Position numbers and translations under genes: made by a program. A DNA stretch of 64,000 nt, from the NCBI RefSeq assembly GCF_014194975.1, contig NZ_JACIAY010000001.1, positions 372,001 through 436,000 on the forward strand. Direction: 5' to 3'. Under the pieces are notes generated by a model, which worked only from the letters and a program-made list of their open reading frames with translations, was not told the DNA's origin and did not search any database. This stretch comes from Sphingomonas sp. BK580. GTDB lineage: Bacteria > Pseudomonadota > Alphaproteobacteria > Sphingomonadales > Sphingomonadaceae. Shown here in pieces: positions 1 to 8,424 of this stretch (position 1 is its first letter; each line of letters starts with the position of its first letter).

Positions 1-492
1 GACGGGATAATAGCGCGACTTGGCACCCGTCAGCAGCGATCCGGCGTCGCGCGACAGACGATAGGCGAAATAGCGCCCGTCCTCCTGCGGCGCGGCGACC
101 GCGGCGACATGCGCCACCGCGTCGACCGCGCCGGTCCGCAGCAGCTCGGCCGCGACCCAGCTCACCATGCCGCCCGAGCTGCCCCACTCGCGCCACGCCC
201 CCTCGGCGACATGGCCGACCCAGGTCGACTCGTGGCGACCGAGCAGCGGTGTGGCGCGCGGTGCGGTCGGGAAGCGCTCGGCGGCGATCGCATCCTCGTC
301 GCGGGCGGCGGGCGAGAAGGGGCATCGGCGCGCGAACTCGTCCGAGCGACGCGCGGTGAAGGCGCCGACCGGCTTCCAGGTGCCGTAGCGATCCCACGCC
401 ATCGTGCCGGCCGGCGCGTCGGCCGCGCAGCCGCCGCAGCCGATGCACAGTCCGGAGCGCACCACGTCGCGCGGTGCGAGCGGCTCAACCAA
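1..492 (-). CDS. FrhB/FdhB-like iron-sulfur protein, truncated at window edge
   Basis: The minus strand reads open from about position 492 to the window edge, so only the N-terminal ~164 codons are seen. Near the start is a ferredoxin-like cysteine cluster, SGLCIGCGGCAADAP, followed by RRCPFSP and a GSSGGMVSWVAAELL segment. This is the pattern of the coenzyme F420 hydrogenase/dehydrogenase beta-subunit family (COG1035), which in non-methanogens often sits in polysaccharide clusters beside pyruvyl transferases, as it does here. The start is uncertain: a TTG at 492 overlaps the stop of the upstream pyruvyl transferase gene, and in-frame GTG codons follow within a few residues. Family assignment rests on motif memory; substrate and electron donor are unknown. 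Confidence 0.7.
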   Translation of the reverse strand, partial: MVEPLAPRDVVRSGLCIGCGGCAADAPAGTMAWDRYGTWKPVGAFTARRSDEFARRCPFSPAARDEDAIAAERFPTAPRATPLLGRHESTWVGHVAEGAWREWGSSGGMVSWVAAELLRTGAVDAVAHVAAVAAPQEDGRYFAYRLSRDAGSLLTGAKSRYYPV

Positions 493-1558
493 GCGCGTGA
501 CGCAGATAGTCGAACGACTCGGCGCGTAGCGCCTCGATCCGGTCGTACACCGCGGGCGCGGGCGGCGCGCCGAGCAGCGTATCATAGTCCGCCGCCTCCA
601 GCTCGGGCGCGACGATATGGCGACGCGCGTCGAGCGCCGCGGCGAGATCGCGCACCTTGTTGAAGCGATACGGCGACGGTGCGGTGACGAACGGGGTGCG
701 ATTGTTGAGCGCGAAGACGCAGCCGTGGAAGAAGTTGGTGACCAGCGCGCTGGCACTCGCGGCGCGGCGCGCGAACTCCTCCGGGCCGGCGGCGATGTCC
801 TGCTCGTCGGCCCAGTCGTTGCGATACCCGATGCTCACCAACCGCACCCCGCTGCGACGGCTCCAGTCGCGCATCTGGCGCTGCAGCCATTCGGGGAAGC
901 CGTGGCCGTAGACCAGCGCGTAGCCGCCCTCGCCCGACGGCGATGCGGCGGCGTGAACACGGTCGCCGAACTGGAGCACCGGATCGAGCACCAGGGGCGG
1001 TGTCGCGCCCAGGGCCGACTCGACGAGCTCGCGCGAGTTGGCGTCGCGCACGGAGACGGCGGTGAAGCGGCGCAGTTTCGCCGCCCAATCGTCCGAGATG
1101 CCGTCGGCGGCATCATGGTTGCCGAAACTGGCGGCATAGGAGACCAGCCGTGGCGCGTTCAGCCCCTCGCCGAAGAAGATCGGGGCGCCGCCGTACCACG
1201 GATGGCGGAAGTTCCAGACCTCGTCGCTTCCGACCACGATCGCGTCATAGTCGCTGGTGTCGGGCCGGTGCAGCGGGAAGCGCGGCGACTGCGGCAGTCG
1301 GTCGAACGCGGCGACGAACTTGCGCCCCTTGATCTTATAGGCGGGCAGGTCGGCGCGGCGGGTCCGCTCGGGCAGGGTCGGCTGGAACGAGCAGCGCCAC
1401 TCGGCGCGCGCGACCTGATCGCTGTGATGGTCGAGCAGCCGCGCGTCATGGCCGAGCGAGCGCAGTCCCTCGGTCAGGCAGCGCGCCTGCCAGTAGGAGC
1501 CGTAGTTGATGCAGCGGTGGAAGGTCAGGATCCCGACCTTGCGCGGTGTGGCAGTCAT
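485..1558 (-). CDS. Polysaccharide pyruvyl transferase family protein
   Basis: A 357-residue protein of the polysaccharide pyruvyl transferase family (CsaB/WcaK-like, GT-B-type fold), which transfers pyruvate from phosphoenolpyruvate to sugar residues of exopolysaccharides. Visible marks are the N-terminal VGILTFHRCINYGSYWQA, the central IVVGSDEVWN, SYAASFG, the SVRDANS strand and the C-terminal LVTNFFHGCVFALN segment with the conserved His. I chose the ATG at 1558; a longer frame to 1675 would translate a palindromic intergenic repeat. The stop overlaps the likely start of the FrhB-like gene, so the two form an operon. The family also includes members with other roles, so the pyruvyl activity is inferred. 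Confidence 0.85.
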   Translation of the reverse strand: MTATPRKVGILTFHRCINYGSYWQARCLTEGLRSLGHDARLLDHHSDQVARAEWRCSFQPTLPERTRRADLPAYKIKGRKFVAAFDRLPQSPRFPLHRPDTSDYDAIVVGSDEVWNFRHPWYGGAPIFFGEGLNAPRLVSYAASFGNHDAADGISDDWAAKLRRFTAVSVRDANSRELVESALGATPPLVLDPVLQFGDRVHAAASPSGEGGYALVYGHGFPEWLQRQMRDWSRRSGVRLVSIGYRNDWADEQDIAAGPEEFARRAASASALVTNFFHGCVFALNNRTPFVTAPSPYRFNKVRDLAAALDARRHIVAPELEAADYDTLLGAPPAPAVYDRIEALRAESFDYLRHALG

Positions 1559-1594
1559 TACGGGGATAATCGCTTTCAGGTCGGTGGGTTCCGC

Positions 1595-1720
1595 TGATCC
1601 TCCCCGCTCGCGTGAAGGGGGACCAGCCACAGGCTTGCGGAGGGGAGCGCACGCCGGCGCTGCGCGCGCGACCACTGGCCTGCGGCCCGCGGTCCCCTCG
1701 CCGCCGAGCGCGGAGGATCA
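1595..1720. repeat. Palindromic intergenic repeat, same family as the truB insertion
   Basis: The left end TGATCCTCCCCGCTCGCG is matched in inverted orientation by the right end CGAGCGCGGAGGATCA, with inner GGGGGACC and GGTCCCC arms. The inner text GGCCTGCGG...GCGGTCCCC is shared with the element found inside truB at 36087-36229. It has no transposase and looks like a miniature inverted-repeat or REP-type element. Confidence 0.75.
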
Positions 1721-1722
1721 CG

Positions 1723-2262
1723 TCACCCCAGCAACCCGTCCGCCAGCAGCAGCAGCATCTTGACGTCCATCGCCACGCCCTGGGTGCGCTTCGCCAGCAC
1801 GAAGCGCGCCAGCTCGGTGCGCGGCACGAGATGCACCTCGATGTCCTCGTCGGCCTCGCCGCCGCCCGGACCGACCTTCTCCAGCTCGTGCGCGCGCACC
1901 AGCGTGAAGCCCTCGCTGTTCATGCCCGGCGACGAGTAGAAGAAGCCCAGTTCCTCGATCCGCCCCGCGCGATAGCCGGTCTCCTCCTCCAGCTCGCGCG
2001 CGGCGCCGGCGGCGACCGCCTCACCAGCGGTCTCGTCACCGATCAGGCCCGCGGGTAGCTCGAGACAGCGACGGCCGAGCGGGACGCGATATTGCTCGAC
2101 CAGCACGACGCGATCGGCGTCGTCGATCGCCACGATCACGGCGGCCTGGATGCCGTTGCGGCGGGTGACATATTCCCACTGCCCCTGCGTCTTCACCTCG
2201 ATGTAGCGACCCGCCCAGGCGGTCTCGGCAGGAGCGTCGGCGTCGCGGTGCGGCTTGGTCAT
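1723..2262 (-). CDS. Nudix hydrolase, ADP-ribose pyrophosphatase-like
   Basis: A 179-residue Nudix hydrolase. The Nudix box begins at about residue 75 with GDETAGE and continues with REL-EEETGY near residues 89-97, matching G-x5-E-x7-R-E-x-x-E-E-x-G. The residues just before it, LELPAGLI, are typical of the ADP-ribose/sugar-nucleotide pyrophosphatase branch, which cleaves ADP-ribose to AMP and ribose 5-phosphate and clears toxic nucleotide sugars from the cytosol. It is transcribed divergently from mscL across about 120 bp. The ATG at 2262 fits the expected N-terminal strand. Substrate specificity cannot be fixed from sequence alone. Confidence 0.85.
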   Translation of the reverse strand: MTKPHRDADAPAETAWAGRYIEVKTQGQWEYVTRRNGIQAAVIVAIDDADRVVLVEQYRVPLGRRCLELPAGLIGDETAGEAVAAGAARELEEETGYRAGRIEELGFFYSSPGMNSEGFTLVRAHELEKVGPGGGEADEDIEVHLVPRTELARFVLAKRTQGVAMDVKMLLLLADGLLG

Positions 2263-2382
2263 GGGGTCTCGCTCGATGCTGGCGTCGGGAGGCGCCTCTG
2301 TAGGTCAGCCGGGCGGCTTGGCGAAGCGACAATCCGCGCTTAACCTGGATCTGCCCGCACCGGGAGCGGCAGGGAGACGATC

Positions 2383-2859
2383 ATGTTGAAGGATTTCAGG
2401 GCGTTCATCGCTCGCGGCAATGTGCTAGACCTGGCGGTCGGCGTGATCATCGGCGGCGCCTTCGCCACCATCACCAAGTCACTGACCGACGACATCATCA
2501 TGCCGATCGTCGGCGCGATCTTCGGCGGCTTCGATTTCTCGAGCTATTTCGTGAAGCTGGGGCCCGTCCCCGCCAACTACGCCGGCTCGCTGACGAGCTA
2601 TGCCCAGCTCAAGGCGGCGGGCGTGCCGCTGTTCGGCTACGGCGAGTTCATCACCGTGGTGATCAACTTCATCATCCTCGCCTTCATCGTCTTCCTGCTG
2701 ATGCGCAGCGTCAACCGCGTGATCGCCGCAACCGAGCGCGAGAAGAAGGAGGGCACCGCCGAGCCTGCCGCCGAGCCCGCCGAGGTGGCGCTGCTGCGCG
2801 AGATCCGCGACGAGCTGCGCGCCGGAACGGGCACGCGCACGCCTCCCCCGCTGGCCTGA
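2383..2859 (+). CDS. mscL: Large-conductance mechanosensitive channel MscL
   Basis: A 158-residue inner-membrane channel that opens under membrane tension and protects against hypo-osmotic shock. The N-terminus MLKDFRAFIARGNVLDLAVG is the classical MscL amphipathic helix and TM1 start, followed by GVIIGGAFATITKSL and DDIIMPIVG. TM2 is the FITVVINFIILAFIVFLL stretch around residues 85-105. The cytoplasmic tail is acidic and Pro/Ala-rich, ending with the helical bundle segment EVALLREIRDELR. A GGGAG ribosome-binding site lies 7-8 bases before the ATG. Length is slightly above the usual 130-150 because of a longer periplasmic loop and linker. Confidence 0.97.
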   Translation: MLKDFRAFIARGNVLDLAVGVIIGGAFATITKSLTDDIIMPIVGAIFGGFDFSSYFVKLGPVPANYAGSLTSYAQLKAAGVPLFGYGEFITVVINFIILAFIVFLLMRSVNRVIAATEREKKEGTAEPAAEPAEVALLREIRDELRAGTGTRTPPPLA

Positions 2860-2874
2860 CCCGATGACGTCCGA

Positions 2875-2899
2875 GCGCTCTCCGTGCGCGGGAGAGCGC
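2875..2899. terminator. Convergent stem-loop between mscL and the APC permease
   Basis: A 9-bp perfect stem, GCGCTCTCC pairing with GGAGAGCGC across a 7-base loop, lies between the stop of mscL and the stop of the convergent permease gene. There is no clear T-tract on either side, so function as a bidirectional terminator is inferred from position. Confidence 0.45.
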
Positions 2900-2919
2900 C
2901 GCGGCGTGCCCGCGATGAC

Positions 2920-4470
2920 TCAGTGCAGCGTCGGGTCGGCGAGGTCGTCGGCGTCGACGATGCCGCGGCCGACATGGCTGTGGTGCCGGCTGTAGGCGAA
3001 GTAGATCACCAGCCCCACCGCGCCCCACACCGGCAGCACCAGCATCGCGGCGGAGGGCAGGTTGAAGAACAGGAACACGCAGCCCAGGATCGTCAGCGGC
3101 CCGACCAGCCACAGCGCGGGCGTGCGGAAGTCGCGCTTGTGGTCGCGCGCGGTGCGCCGCAGGATCATCACCGCGATCGCCACCATCATGAAGGCGTAGA
3201 GCGTGCCCGCGTTGGCGATGTCGGCGAGCTGCCCGACCGGCAGGAACGCTGCCGCGAAGGCCACGCCGATCCCGGTCATCGCGGTCACGACATAGGGCGT
3301 CTTCCACTTCGGGTGCACGGCCGACAGCTTCTCGGGCAACAGGCCGTCGCGGCTCATCACGAAGAAGATGCGCGTCTGGCCGAACATCAGGATCAGGATG
3401 ACCGAGGGCAGCGCCAGGAAGGCCGCGATGCCCAGCATGTTGCCCACCTTGGACCAGCCGATCGCGCGCAGCACGTGGGCCAGCGCCTCGTTGGAGCAGA
3501 CCAACGCGTCGGCATATTGCGGCAGCGCGCACTGGCGCGCCAGCTCCTCCGAGCCGGTCGGGAAGGGCACGCCGTTGGGCCCCATGATCGGCTGGCCGCC
3601 GATCGTGCCGATCGCGCCGGCGGCGACCAGGATGTAGAAGATGGTGCAGAACAAGAGCGAGCCGATCAGCCCGATCGGCACGTTGCGCTGCGGGTTCTTG
3701 GTCTCCTCCGCGGCGGTCGAGACGGCGTCGAAGCCGACATAGGCGAAGAAGATCGTCGCCGCCGCGCCCACCGCCCCCACGCCGGTGCCGAAGCCGCCGA
3801 ACACGCCGGCGGGAAGGAAGGGGTTGAACTTGCCCGCGCTGAATGAGTCACTCGGCAGCGTCAGCGCGATGAAGGCGGTCAGCGCCACCACCTTGATCGC
3901 GACCAGTACGGCGTTCACGCGCGCGCTCTCCGTGGTGCCGATCATCAGCAGCCAGGTGATCAGCCCCGCGATCACCACCGCGGGCAGGTTGATGAAGCCG
4001 CCGGGGGCCCCGCCCAAGGCGAGCGGCGCCGCCGACAGCCAGGCGGGCAGATGGATGCCGAGGAACTGGTTGAGGATCGTCCCGCTGAAATAACCCGACC
4101 AGCCGACCGCCACCGCGCTGGCGGCGACCGCATATTCGAGGATCAGCGCCCAACCGACCGTCCAGGCGAGCAGCTCGCCCATGGTGGAGTAGGTGTAGGT
4201 ATAGGCCGAGCCCGCCACCGGGATCATCGCCGCGATCTCGGCGTAGCACAGCGCCGCGACGATGCAGATCGCGCCGGCGATGGCGAAGGCCAGCATCAGC
4301 CCGGGTCCGGCCTTCTGTGCCCCCGCCGCGGTGAGCACGAAGATGCCGGTGCCGATGACGCAGCCGATGCCGAACAGCGTCAGCTGGAACCAGCCGAGCG
4401 TGCGGTGGAGCGACTTGCGCTCGGCGGTGGCGAGGATGGCGTCGAGAGGTTTGACGCGCCCGAAGATCAT
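2920..4470 (-). CDS. APC-family amino acid permease
   Basis: A 516-residue, roughly 12-helix inner-membrane transporter of the amino acid-polyamine-organocation superfamily, closest in look to the cationic amino acid/YfnA group. The first helix carries the consensus GIGCVIGTGIFVLT (unwound substrate-binding segment), followed by CYAEIAAMIPVAGSAYTYTY, typical of the family, and FFAYVGFDAVSTAAEETKNP in the middle. The substrate is not determinable. I chose the ATG at 4470 (MIFGRVKPLDAIL) because the open frame further upstream runs through intergenic repeats. It ends convergently with mscL. Confidence 0.88.
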   Translation of the reverse strand: MIFGRVKPLDAILATAERKSLHRTLGWFQLTLFGIGCVIGTGIFVLTAAGAQKAGPGLMLAFAIAGAICIVAALCYAEIAAMIPVAGSAYTYTYSTMGELLAWTVGWALILEYAVAASAVAVGWSGYFSGTILNQFLGIHLPAWLSAAPLALGGAPGGFINLPAVVIAGLITWLLMIGTTESARVNAVLVAIKVVALTAFIALTLPSDSFSAGKFNPFLPAGVFGGFGTGVGAVGAAATIFFAYVGFDAVSTAAEETKNPQRNVPIGLIGSLLFCTIFYILVAAGAIGTIGGQPIMGPNGVPFPTGSEELARQCALPQYADALVCSNEALAHVLRAIGWSKVGNMLGIAAFLALPSVILILMFGQTRIFFVMSRDGLLPEKLSAVHPKWKTPYVVTAMTGIGVAFAAAFLPVGQLADIANAGTLYAFMMVAIAVMILRRTARDHKRDFRTPALWLVGPLTILGCVFLFFNLPSAAMLVLPVWGAVGLVIYFAYSRHHSHVGRGIVDADDLADPTLH

Positions 4471-4833
4471 TAGGTTCGATGCCCCCAAGGGAAATTTGCT
4501 GGACAGGAGCGTAGCGGGTGTGCGGCGACGCGCAATAGTGTTGCGCGGCAATGACAGGGCAGGCGGCGAGAGGACACGACACCTCCCTGCCGTCATCCCG
4601 TCCTCGCGCCGGGTTCGAGGGTCCGGTTCCCCGATGCTCACTGACGCGGAGGCGACTCGCCGAGCTCGTCATCCCGGCTTGACCCGGGATCCATGGTCCC
4701 GCGAGTGCCGCGGGCGTCAATCCCGCGAAAGGATGGTCTCCGGCTCAGGGCCGGGATGACGGTTGCTGCGCGATGACCCCGACCGGGCAAGTGCCGCCGC
4801 GGCGCGATCAGCGCGCCGGGCTGCCTCCCGCCC
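4471..4833. other. Intergenic region of 363 bp made of REP-like palindromes
   Basis: No convincing gene was seen. It holds a partial GTCATCCCG-type unit near 4594 and a full paired unit at 4668-4760. The part next to 4470 must contain the permease promoter, but I could not pick a convincing -35/-10 pair. Confidence 0.6.
4668..4760. repeat. REP-like inverted repeat (GTCATCCCGG family)
   Basis: The left arm GTCATCCCGGCTTGACCCGG is answered by the right arm GGCTCAGGGCCGGGATGAC, forming a 93-bp imperfect palindrome. The same arms recur at 8285-8380, 28938-28963 and 32483-32578. Confidence 0.75.
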
Positions 4834-5220
4834 TTACCCGTCCCGCTGCGCCAGCATCGGGCCGAGCGCGCGGCCGGCGAGGATGTGGACGTGAAGGTGC
4901 GGCACCTCGGCGTGGCTGTCGAGCCCGGTGTTGGCGATCAGGCGGTAGCCGCGCTCGACCAGCCCCGCCTCGCGTGCCGCCTGGCCGATCGCGCGGGTGA
5001 GGCTGACGATCTCTTCCGCGCTCGCGCTCGCCGAGAAATCGTCCCAGCTGACGTAACGCCCCTTCGGCACCGCGAGCAGGTGGACCGGCGCCCACGGCGC
5101 GATGTCGTGGAAGACGATGCTGTGCTCGTCCTCGTAGACCCGCCGCGACGGGATCTCGCCGCGTACCAGCTTGGCGAAGATATTCGCGTCGTCATAGGGC
5201 TGGGTGGCGTCGACGGTCAT
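4834..5220 (-). CDS. HIT family nucleotide phosphoramidase (HinT-like)
   Basis: A 128-residue histidine-triad protein; the family hydrolyses AMP-linked phosphoramidates and aminoacyl-adenylates. The triad HLHVHIL sits at residues 108-114 with the three His at 108, 110 and 112, and upstream are IFAKLVRGEIPS and DIAPWAPVHLLAVPKG, all standard. The start ATG at 5220 gives the usual HinT length. It follows hisE by 10 bp on the same strand, so it is probably the last gene of the his operon; a hisE-hint neighbourhood is common in alphaproteobacteria. Confidence 0.9.
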   Translation of the reverse strand: MTVDATQPYDDANIFAKLVRGEIPSRRVYEDEHSIVFHDIAPWAPVHLLAVPKGRYVSWDDFSASASAEEIVSLTRAIGQAAREAGLVERGYRLIANTGLDSHAEVPHLHVHILAGRALGPMLAQRDG

Positions 5221-5230
5221 CGGGCGATCC

Positions 5231-5581
5231 TCACTCGGGTCGGAAGGAGAGCGGCAGCGGTCCGCCGCGTGCGGCTTTCTCGTCATGCCCCGACACGCCC
5301 TCGCGTCGCGCGAGCTCGGCGCGGACCTCGTCGAGCGTCAGCCCGGCGTCGGCGAGCAGCACCATGAGGTGGTACAGCAGGTCCGCCGCCTCCGGTACGA
5401 TCGCGCGCTCGTCGCCGCGCAGCGCCGCGATCACCGTCTCGACCGCCTCCTCGCCGAGCTTCTGCGCGATGCGCGGCCGCCCCCTCGCGAACAAGGAGGC
5501 GGTGTAGGAGGACGCGGGGTCGGCGCCGCGGCGCGAGGCGACCGTGGCGAAGAGCCGGTCGAGCGGGTCGGGCTGGTCCAT
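5231..5581 (-). CDS. hisE: Phosphoribosyl-ATP pyrophosphatase HisE
   Basis: A 116-residue cytosolic enzyme that removes pyrophosphate from phosphoribosyl-ATP, the second step of histidine synthesis. The MazG-fold helices show SYTASLFARG, KLGEEAVETVIAA and EAADLLYHLMVLL, with the conserved acidic metal-binding residues in EE-x3-T and E-x2-D. The ATG at 5581 gives normal length. It lies downstream of hisF and rlpA and just before the HIT gene. Confidence 0.95.
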   Translation of the reverse strand: MDQPDPLDRLFATVASRRGADPASSYTASLFARGRPRIAQKLGEEAVETVIAALRGDERAIVPEAADLLYHLMVLLADAGLTLDEVRAELARREGVSGHDEKAARGGPLPLSFRPE

Positions 5582-5655
5582 GACGCGCGGGGTGCCGCGC
5601 GAGAGCTCGCGGGTCAAGTCAGGGTGGTCCTGACCGACACGCGACATCGCTCTGC

Positions 5656-6225
5656 TCAGCGACCGATCGCGCGCAGGCCGGTGTCGAGCTGCGCGCGCAG
5701 GTTGGCGGCGACCTCGGGCGAGACGCCGGGTCGCGGCGCCGCGGCCTTTCCCCGACGCAGCCGCTCGCGGTCTCGCTCGGGCGGCTCGACCACGCGCACG
5801 CGCACCGCGACATGGCCGCGCGCCCGCACGCCGAGCAGTTCGGCCGCGCCGCGCGACAGGTCGATCAGCCGGTCGCGCGCGAACGGGCCACGATCGTTGA
5901 CCCGCAGCAGGATCACGCGCCCGGTGTCCAGCGCGGTGACCTCGACGTAGCTCGGCAGCGGCAGCGTCGGATGCGCCGCGGTGACCCATTTGGCGCGGAA
6001 GCGCTCGCCGAGCGCGGTGCGATTACCCGACTCGCTGCCGTACCAGCTGGCATAGCCGAGCATGTCGTAGCTCGGGTCGACGGCGGGCGTGTAGGTGACG
6101 CCGCGCACCACATAGGGTCGGCCGAGCCGCACCGGCACGTCGCTCACCGGCCGGTAGTGGCCGCCGCAGCCGGCGAGAAGCGCTGCCAGCAGCGCGGCGC
6201 CTGCCCGCCACGCGCCGCGGCTCAA
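5656..6225 (-). CDS. rlpA: RlpA-like septal ring lipoprotein
   Basis: A 189-residue RlpA-family outer-membrane lipoprotein; relatives are lytic transglycosylases that cut denuded septal peptidoglycan. The double-psi beta-barrel core is visible: [36 protein letters not shown] and [16 protein letters not shown]. The N-terminus has a hydrophobic run ending in the lipobox LAGC with Cys20. The only sensible start is a TTG at 6225 overlapping the hisF stop as TTGA, which implies translational coupling. It is short and lacks the C-terminal SPOR domain of the E. coli and Pseudomonas proteins, so septal targeting must differ. Its place inside the his operon is unusual. Confidence 0.88.
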   Translation of the reverse strand: MSRGAWRAGAALLAALLAGCGGHYRPVSDVPVRLGRPYVVRGVTYTPAVDPSYDMLGYASWYGSESGNRTALGERFRAKWVTAAHPTLPLPSYVEVTALDTGRVILLRVNDRGPFARDRLIDLSRGAAELLGVRARGHVAVRVRVVEPPERDRERLRRGKAAAPRPGVSPEVAANLRAQLDTGLRAIGR

Positions 6226-6983
6226 TGCGCGCGCACCGGCACGCCGGCGCCGGCGAGCGCGGCGTGCGCCTCGGCCACGGTGGCCTGGCCGAAGTGGAAG
6301 ATCGACGCGGCGAGCACCGCCGAGGCATGGCCCTGGGTCACTCCCGCGACGAGGTCGTCGAGCGTGCCGACCCCGCCCGAGGCGACCACCGGCACCTCGG
6401 TGCGGTCGGCGATGGCGCGTACCAGCGCGAGATCGTAGCCGCCGCGCGTGCCGTCGCGGTCCATCGAGGTGACGAGCAGCTCGCCCGCGCCCAGCTCGGC
6501 GAGGCGCAGGGCGTGCGCCACCGCGTCGATCCCGGTGGCGCGGCGACCGCCGTGGGTGAACACCTCCCAGCCCTCGCCGACGCGGCGCGCGTCGACGCTG
6601 GCGACGCAGCACTGGCTGCCGAACCGCTCGGCGATGTCGCTCACCAGCTCCGGACGCGCCACCGCCGCGGAATTGACCGCCACCTTGTCCGCGCCGGCGA
6701 GCAGCAGCGCGCGCGCGTCCTCCGCGCTGCGCACCCCGCCGCCGACGGTGAGCGGCATGAAGCAGACCGCGGCGGTGCGGCGGACGACGTCGAGGATGGT
6801 GCCGCGCGCCTCGTGACTGGCGGTGATGTCGAGGAAGCAGAGCTCGTCGGCGCCGGCGGCGTCATAGGCGCGCGCCTGCTCCACCGGGTCGCCGGCGTCG
6901 ATCAGGTCGACGAAGTTGACGCCCTTGACGACGCGGCCCTCGGCGACGTCGAGGCAGGGGATCACGCGGGCACGGACGGTCAT
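6222..6983 (-). CDS. hisF: Imidazole glycerol phosphate synthase subunit HisF
   Basis: A 253-residue TIM-barrel cyclase subunit. With HisH it uses ammonia to turn PRFAR into imidazole glycerol phosphate and AICAR. The N-terminus [19 protein letters not shown] carries the catalytic Asp at about residue 11, and [19 protein letters not shown] carries the second catalytic Asp. Phosphate-binding loops GGGVRS and ASGGVGTL are present. It overlaps rlpA by 4 bp. Confidence 0.97.
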   Translation of the reverse strand: MTVRARVIPCLDVAEGRVVKGVNFVDLIDAGDPVEQARAYDAAGADELCFLDITASHEARGTILDVVRRTAAVCFMPLTVGGGVRSAEDARALLLAGADKVAVNSAAVARPELVSDIAERFGSQCCVASVDARRVGEGWEVFTHGGRRATGIDAVAHALRLAELGAGELLVTSMDRDGTRGGYDLALVRAIADRTEVPVVASGGVGTLDDLVAGVTQGHASAVLAASIFHFGQATVAEAHAALAGAGVPVRAH

Positions 6984-7109
6984 GCGTGCGGCTCATGCCC
7001 GCGCGCGCGGTCGGGAGCAAGCGCAGGCGCCGATGTCGGTCAGTGACGGGGTTCCTTGAAGCGCGCGCGGCGGCATCATCAGTTTCGATGGGTCGAGGAG
7101 AATAGGGCG

Positions 7110-7352
7110 ATGCGATGCCGCTTCTGTGCGCTGCTGGTGATCTTCGCCAACCCGCGCGGCGCATTCCCGACCGAGTGGCCGCACGAGCGCCGTACGATCC
7201 TGTGCTGGTCGTGGTTTCGCCAGCGCACGTGGGAAGCCGGGCTGGAGCGCGAGGAGCGCTTCTGGCTGCATACGCCGCACGCGCGACGAGGCACAGCGCG
7301 CGGGTTGGTCGCGCGCAGCGGCGTGGGTCAGGGACCGCCCTTTCGTGGCTGA
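7110..7352 (+). CDS. Small hypothetical protein between hisF and hisA
   Basis: An 80-codon frame on the opposite strand from the his genes, in the unusually long (498 bp) hisF-hisA gap. In support: a GAGGAG ribosome-binding site nine bases before the ATG, and strong G/C preference at third codon positions over the first ~55 codons (MRCRFCALLVIFANPRG ... RFWLHTPHARR). Codon quality falls off after about residue 60, so the tail may be extended into noncoding DNA. I recognise no domain; Cys, Trp and Arg are over-represented. It could equally be spurious. Confidence 0.35.
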   Translation: MRCRFCALLVIFANPRGAFPTEWPHERRTILCWSWFRQRTWEAGLEREERFWLHTPHARRGTARGLVARSGVGQGPPFRG

Positions 7353-7481
7353 GTTGTGCTCCAGCGAGCGCCCGAGCTCAGGGTCACGCAGGGCAACAGC
7401 TCGCGGCGCGGTGTCCGCCGGGACACCCGCGTGCGCGGGATAGCCACGAGATATCCCGCCGCTCGCGCGCCTGCGCGCCCG
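7353..7481. other. Gap downstream of hisA with small stem-loops
   Basis: It contains a GGTGTCC/GGACACC hairpin at 7410-7427 and other GC palindromes just after the hisA stop. It could be an intercistronic processing or attenuation site between hisA and hisF, but there is no T-tract. Confidence 0.3.
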
Positions 7482-8216
7482 CTACGCCGCCGCCGCCACG
7501 CTCAGCGCCGCGGCCAGGTCGAGCCGGCCATCATACAGCGCGCGCCCGGTGATCACGCCCTCCACCCCGTCGCGCGCGTGCAGCGCCAGCACGTGGATGT
7601 CGGCGATCCCGGCCACGCCGCCGCTCGCGATCACCGGGATGTCGACCGCGCGCGCGAGGTCCACCGTCGCCTCGATGTTGGCGCCCTTGAGCAGCCCGTC
7701 GCGACCGACATCGGTGAACAGCAGCGCCGCCACGCCCGCGTCCTCGAAGCGGCGCGCGAGCTCGACCACGCTGGTGGTCGACACGTCGGCCCAGCCCTTG
7801 GTCGCGACCATGCCGTCGCGCGCGTCCACCGCCACCACCACGCCGCCGGGAAAGTCGCGTGCGGCACCGCGGACGAAGTCCGGATCCTCCAGCGCGGCGG
7901 TGCCGATCACCACGCGCGACACGCCGAGATCGAACCAGCGCTCAACGCTCTCGCGCGTGCGGATGCCGCCACCGAGCTGGACGTGGCCGGGGAAGCGCGC
8001 GACGATCGCGCGCACGGCCTCGCCGTTGACGCTGGCACCGGCGAAGGCCCCGTCGAGGTCGACGACGTGGAGGTGCTCCGCGCCGGCCTCGGCGAACAGC
8101 ATCGCCTGCGCCGCGGGGTCGTCGCCGTAGACGGTGGCGCGCGCCATGTCGCCCTCGGCGAGGCGAACCACCTGGCCCTGTTTGAGGTCGATCGCGGGGA
8201 AGACGATGAGGGTCAT
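7482..8216 (-). CDS. hisA: Phosphoribosylformimino-AICAR ribotide isomerase HisA
   Basis: A 244-residue TIM-barrel isomerase that converts ProFAR to PRFAR in histidine synthesis. The N-terminal [14 protein letters not shown] holds the catalytic Asp at about residue 9, and [16 protein letters not shown] holds the second. The phosphate loops LGGGIRT and ASGGVA are present. It is homologous to HisF in the same operon. The gap to hisF (about 500 bp) is long for this operon and may weaken co-transcription. Confidence 0.97.
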   Translation of the reverse strand: MTLIVFPAIDLKQGQVVRLAEGDMARATVYGDDPAAQAMLFAEAGAEHLHVVDLDGAFAGASVNGEAVRAIVARFPGHVQLGGGIRTRESVERWFDLGVSRVVIGTAALEDPDFVRGAARDFPGGVVVAVDARDGMVATKGWADVSTTSVVELARRFEDAGVAALLFTDVGRDGLLKGANIEATVDLARAVDIPVIASGGVAGIADIHVLALHARDGVEGVITGRALYDGRLDLAAALSVAAAA

Positions 8217-8284
8217 GCGGGCTCACTCGGCGAGGGCGGGACGGATCGGAAGCGCTGCCGGCGGGCATGCCGCCCTACCCTTGC

Positions 8285-8380
8285 CGTCGTCCCGGACTTG
8301 GTCCGGGATCCACCGTGCCGCCGACCCGACGGGCGAAGAGCGAGCGGAGCGGTGAATTCTGGAACGAGTTCAGGGTGACG
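8285..8380. repeat. REP-like inverted repeat between hisH and hisA
   Basis: The left arm GTCGTCCCGGACTTGGTCCG is itself a hairpin and is followed by GGATCCACC; the right arm GAACGAGTTCAGGGTGACG closes the unit. It mixes the two arm types seen in other copies (CCCGG type and GTTCAGG type). It sits inside the 208-bp hisH-hisA gap. Confidence 0.65.
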
Positions 8381-8424
8381 CGGCGGGTGGGAAGAGGGCG
8401 GTCGACCGACCGATGCCGTGCCGC

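Noticed and set aside
1559..1675. Extended N-terminus of the pyruvyl transferase
   Set aside because: The extra ~39 residues are encoded by a palindromic intergenic repeat and do not resemble the family.
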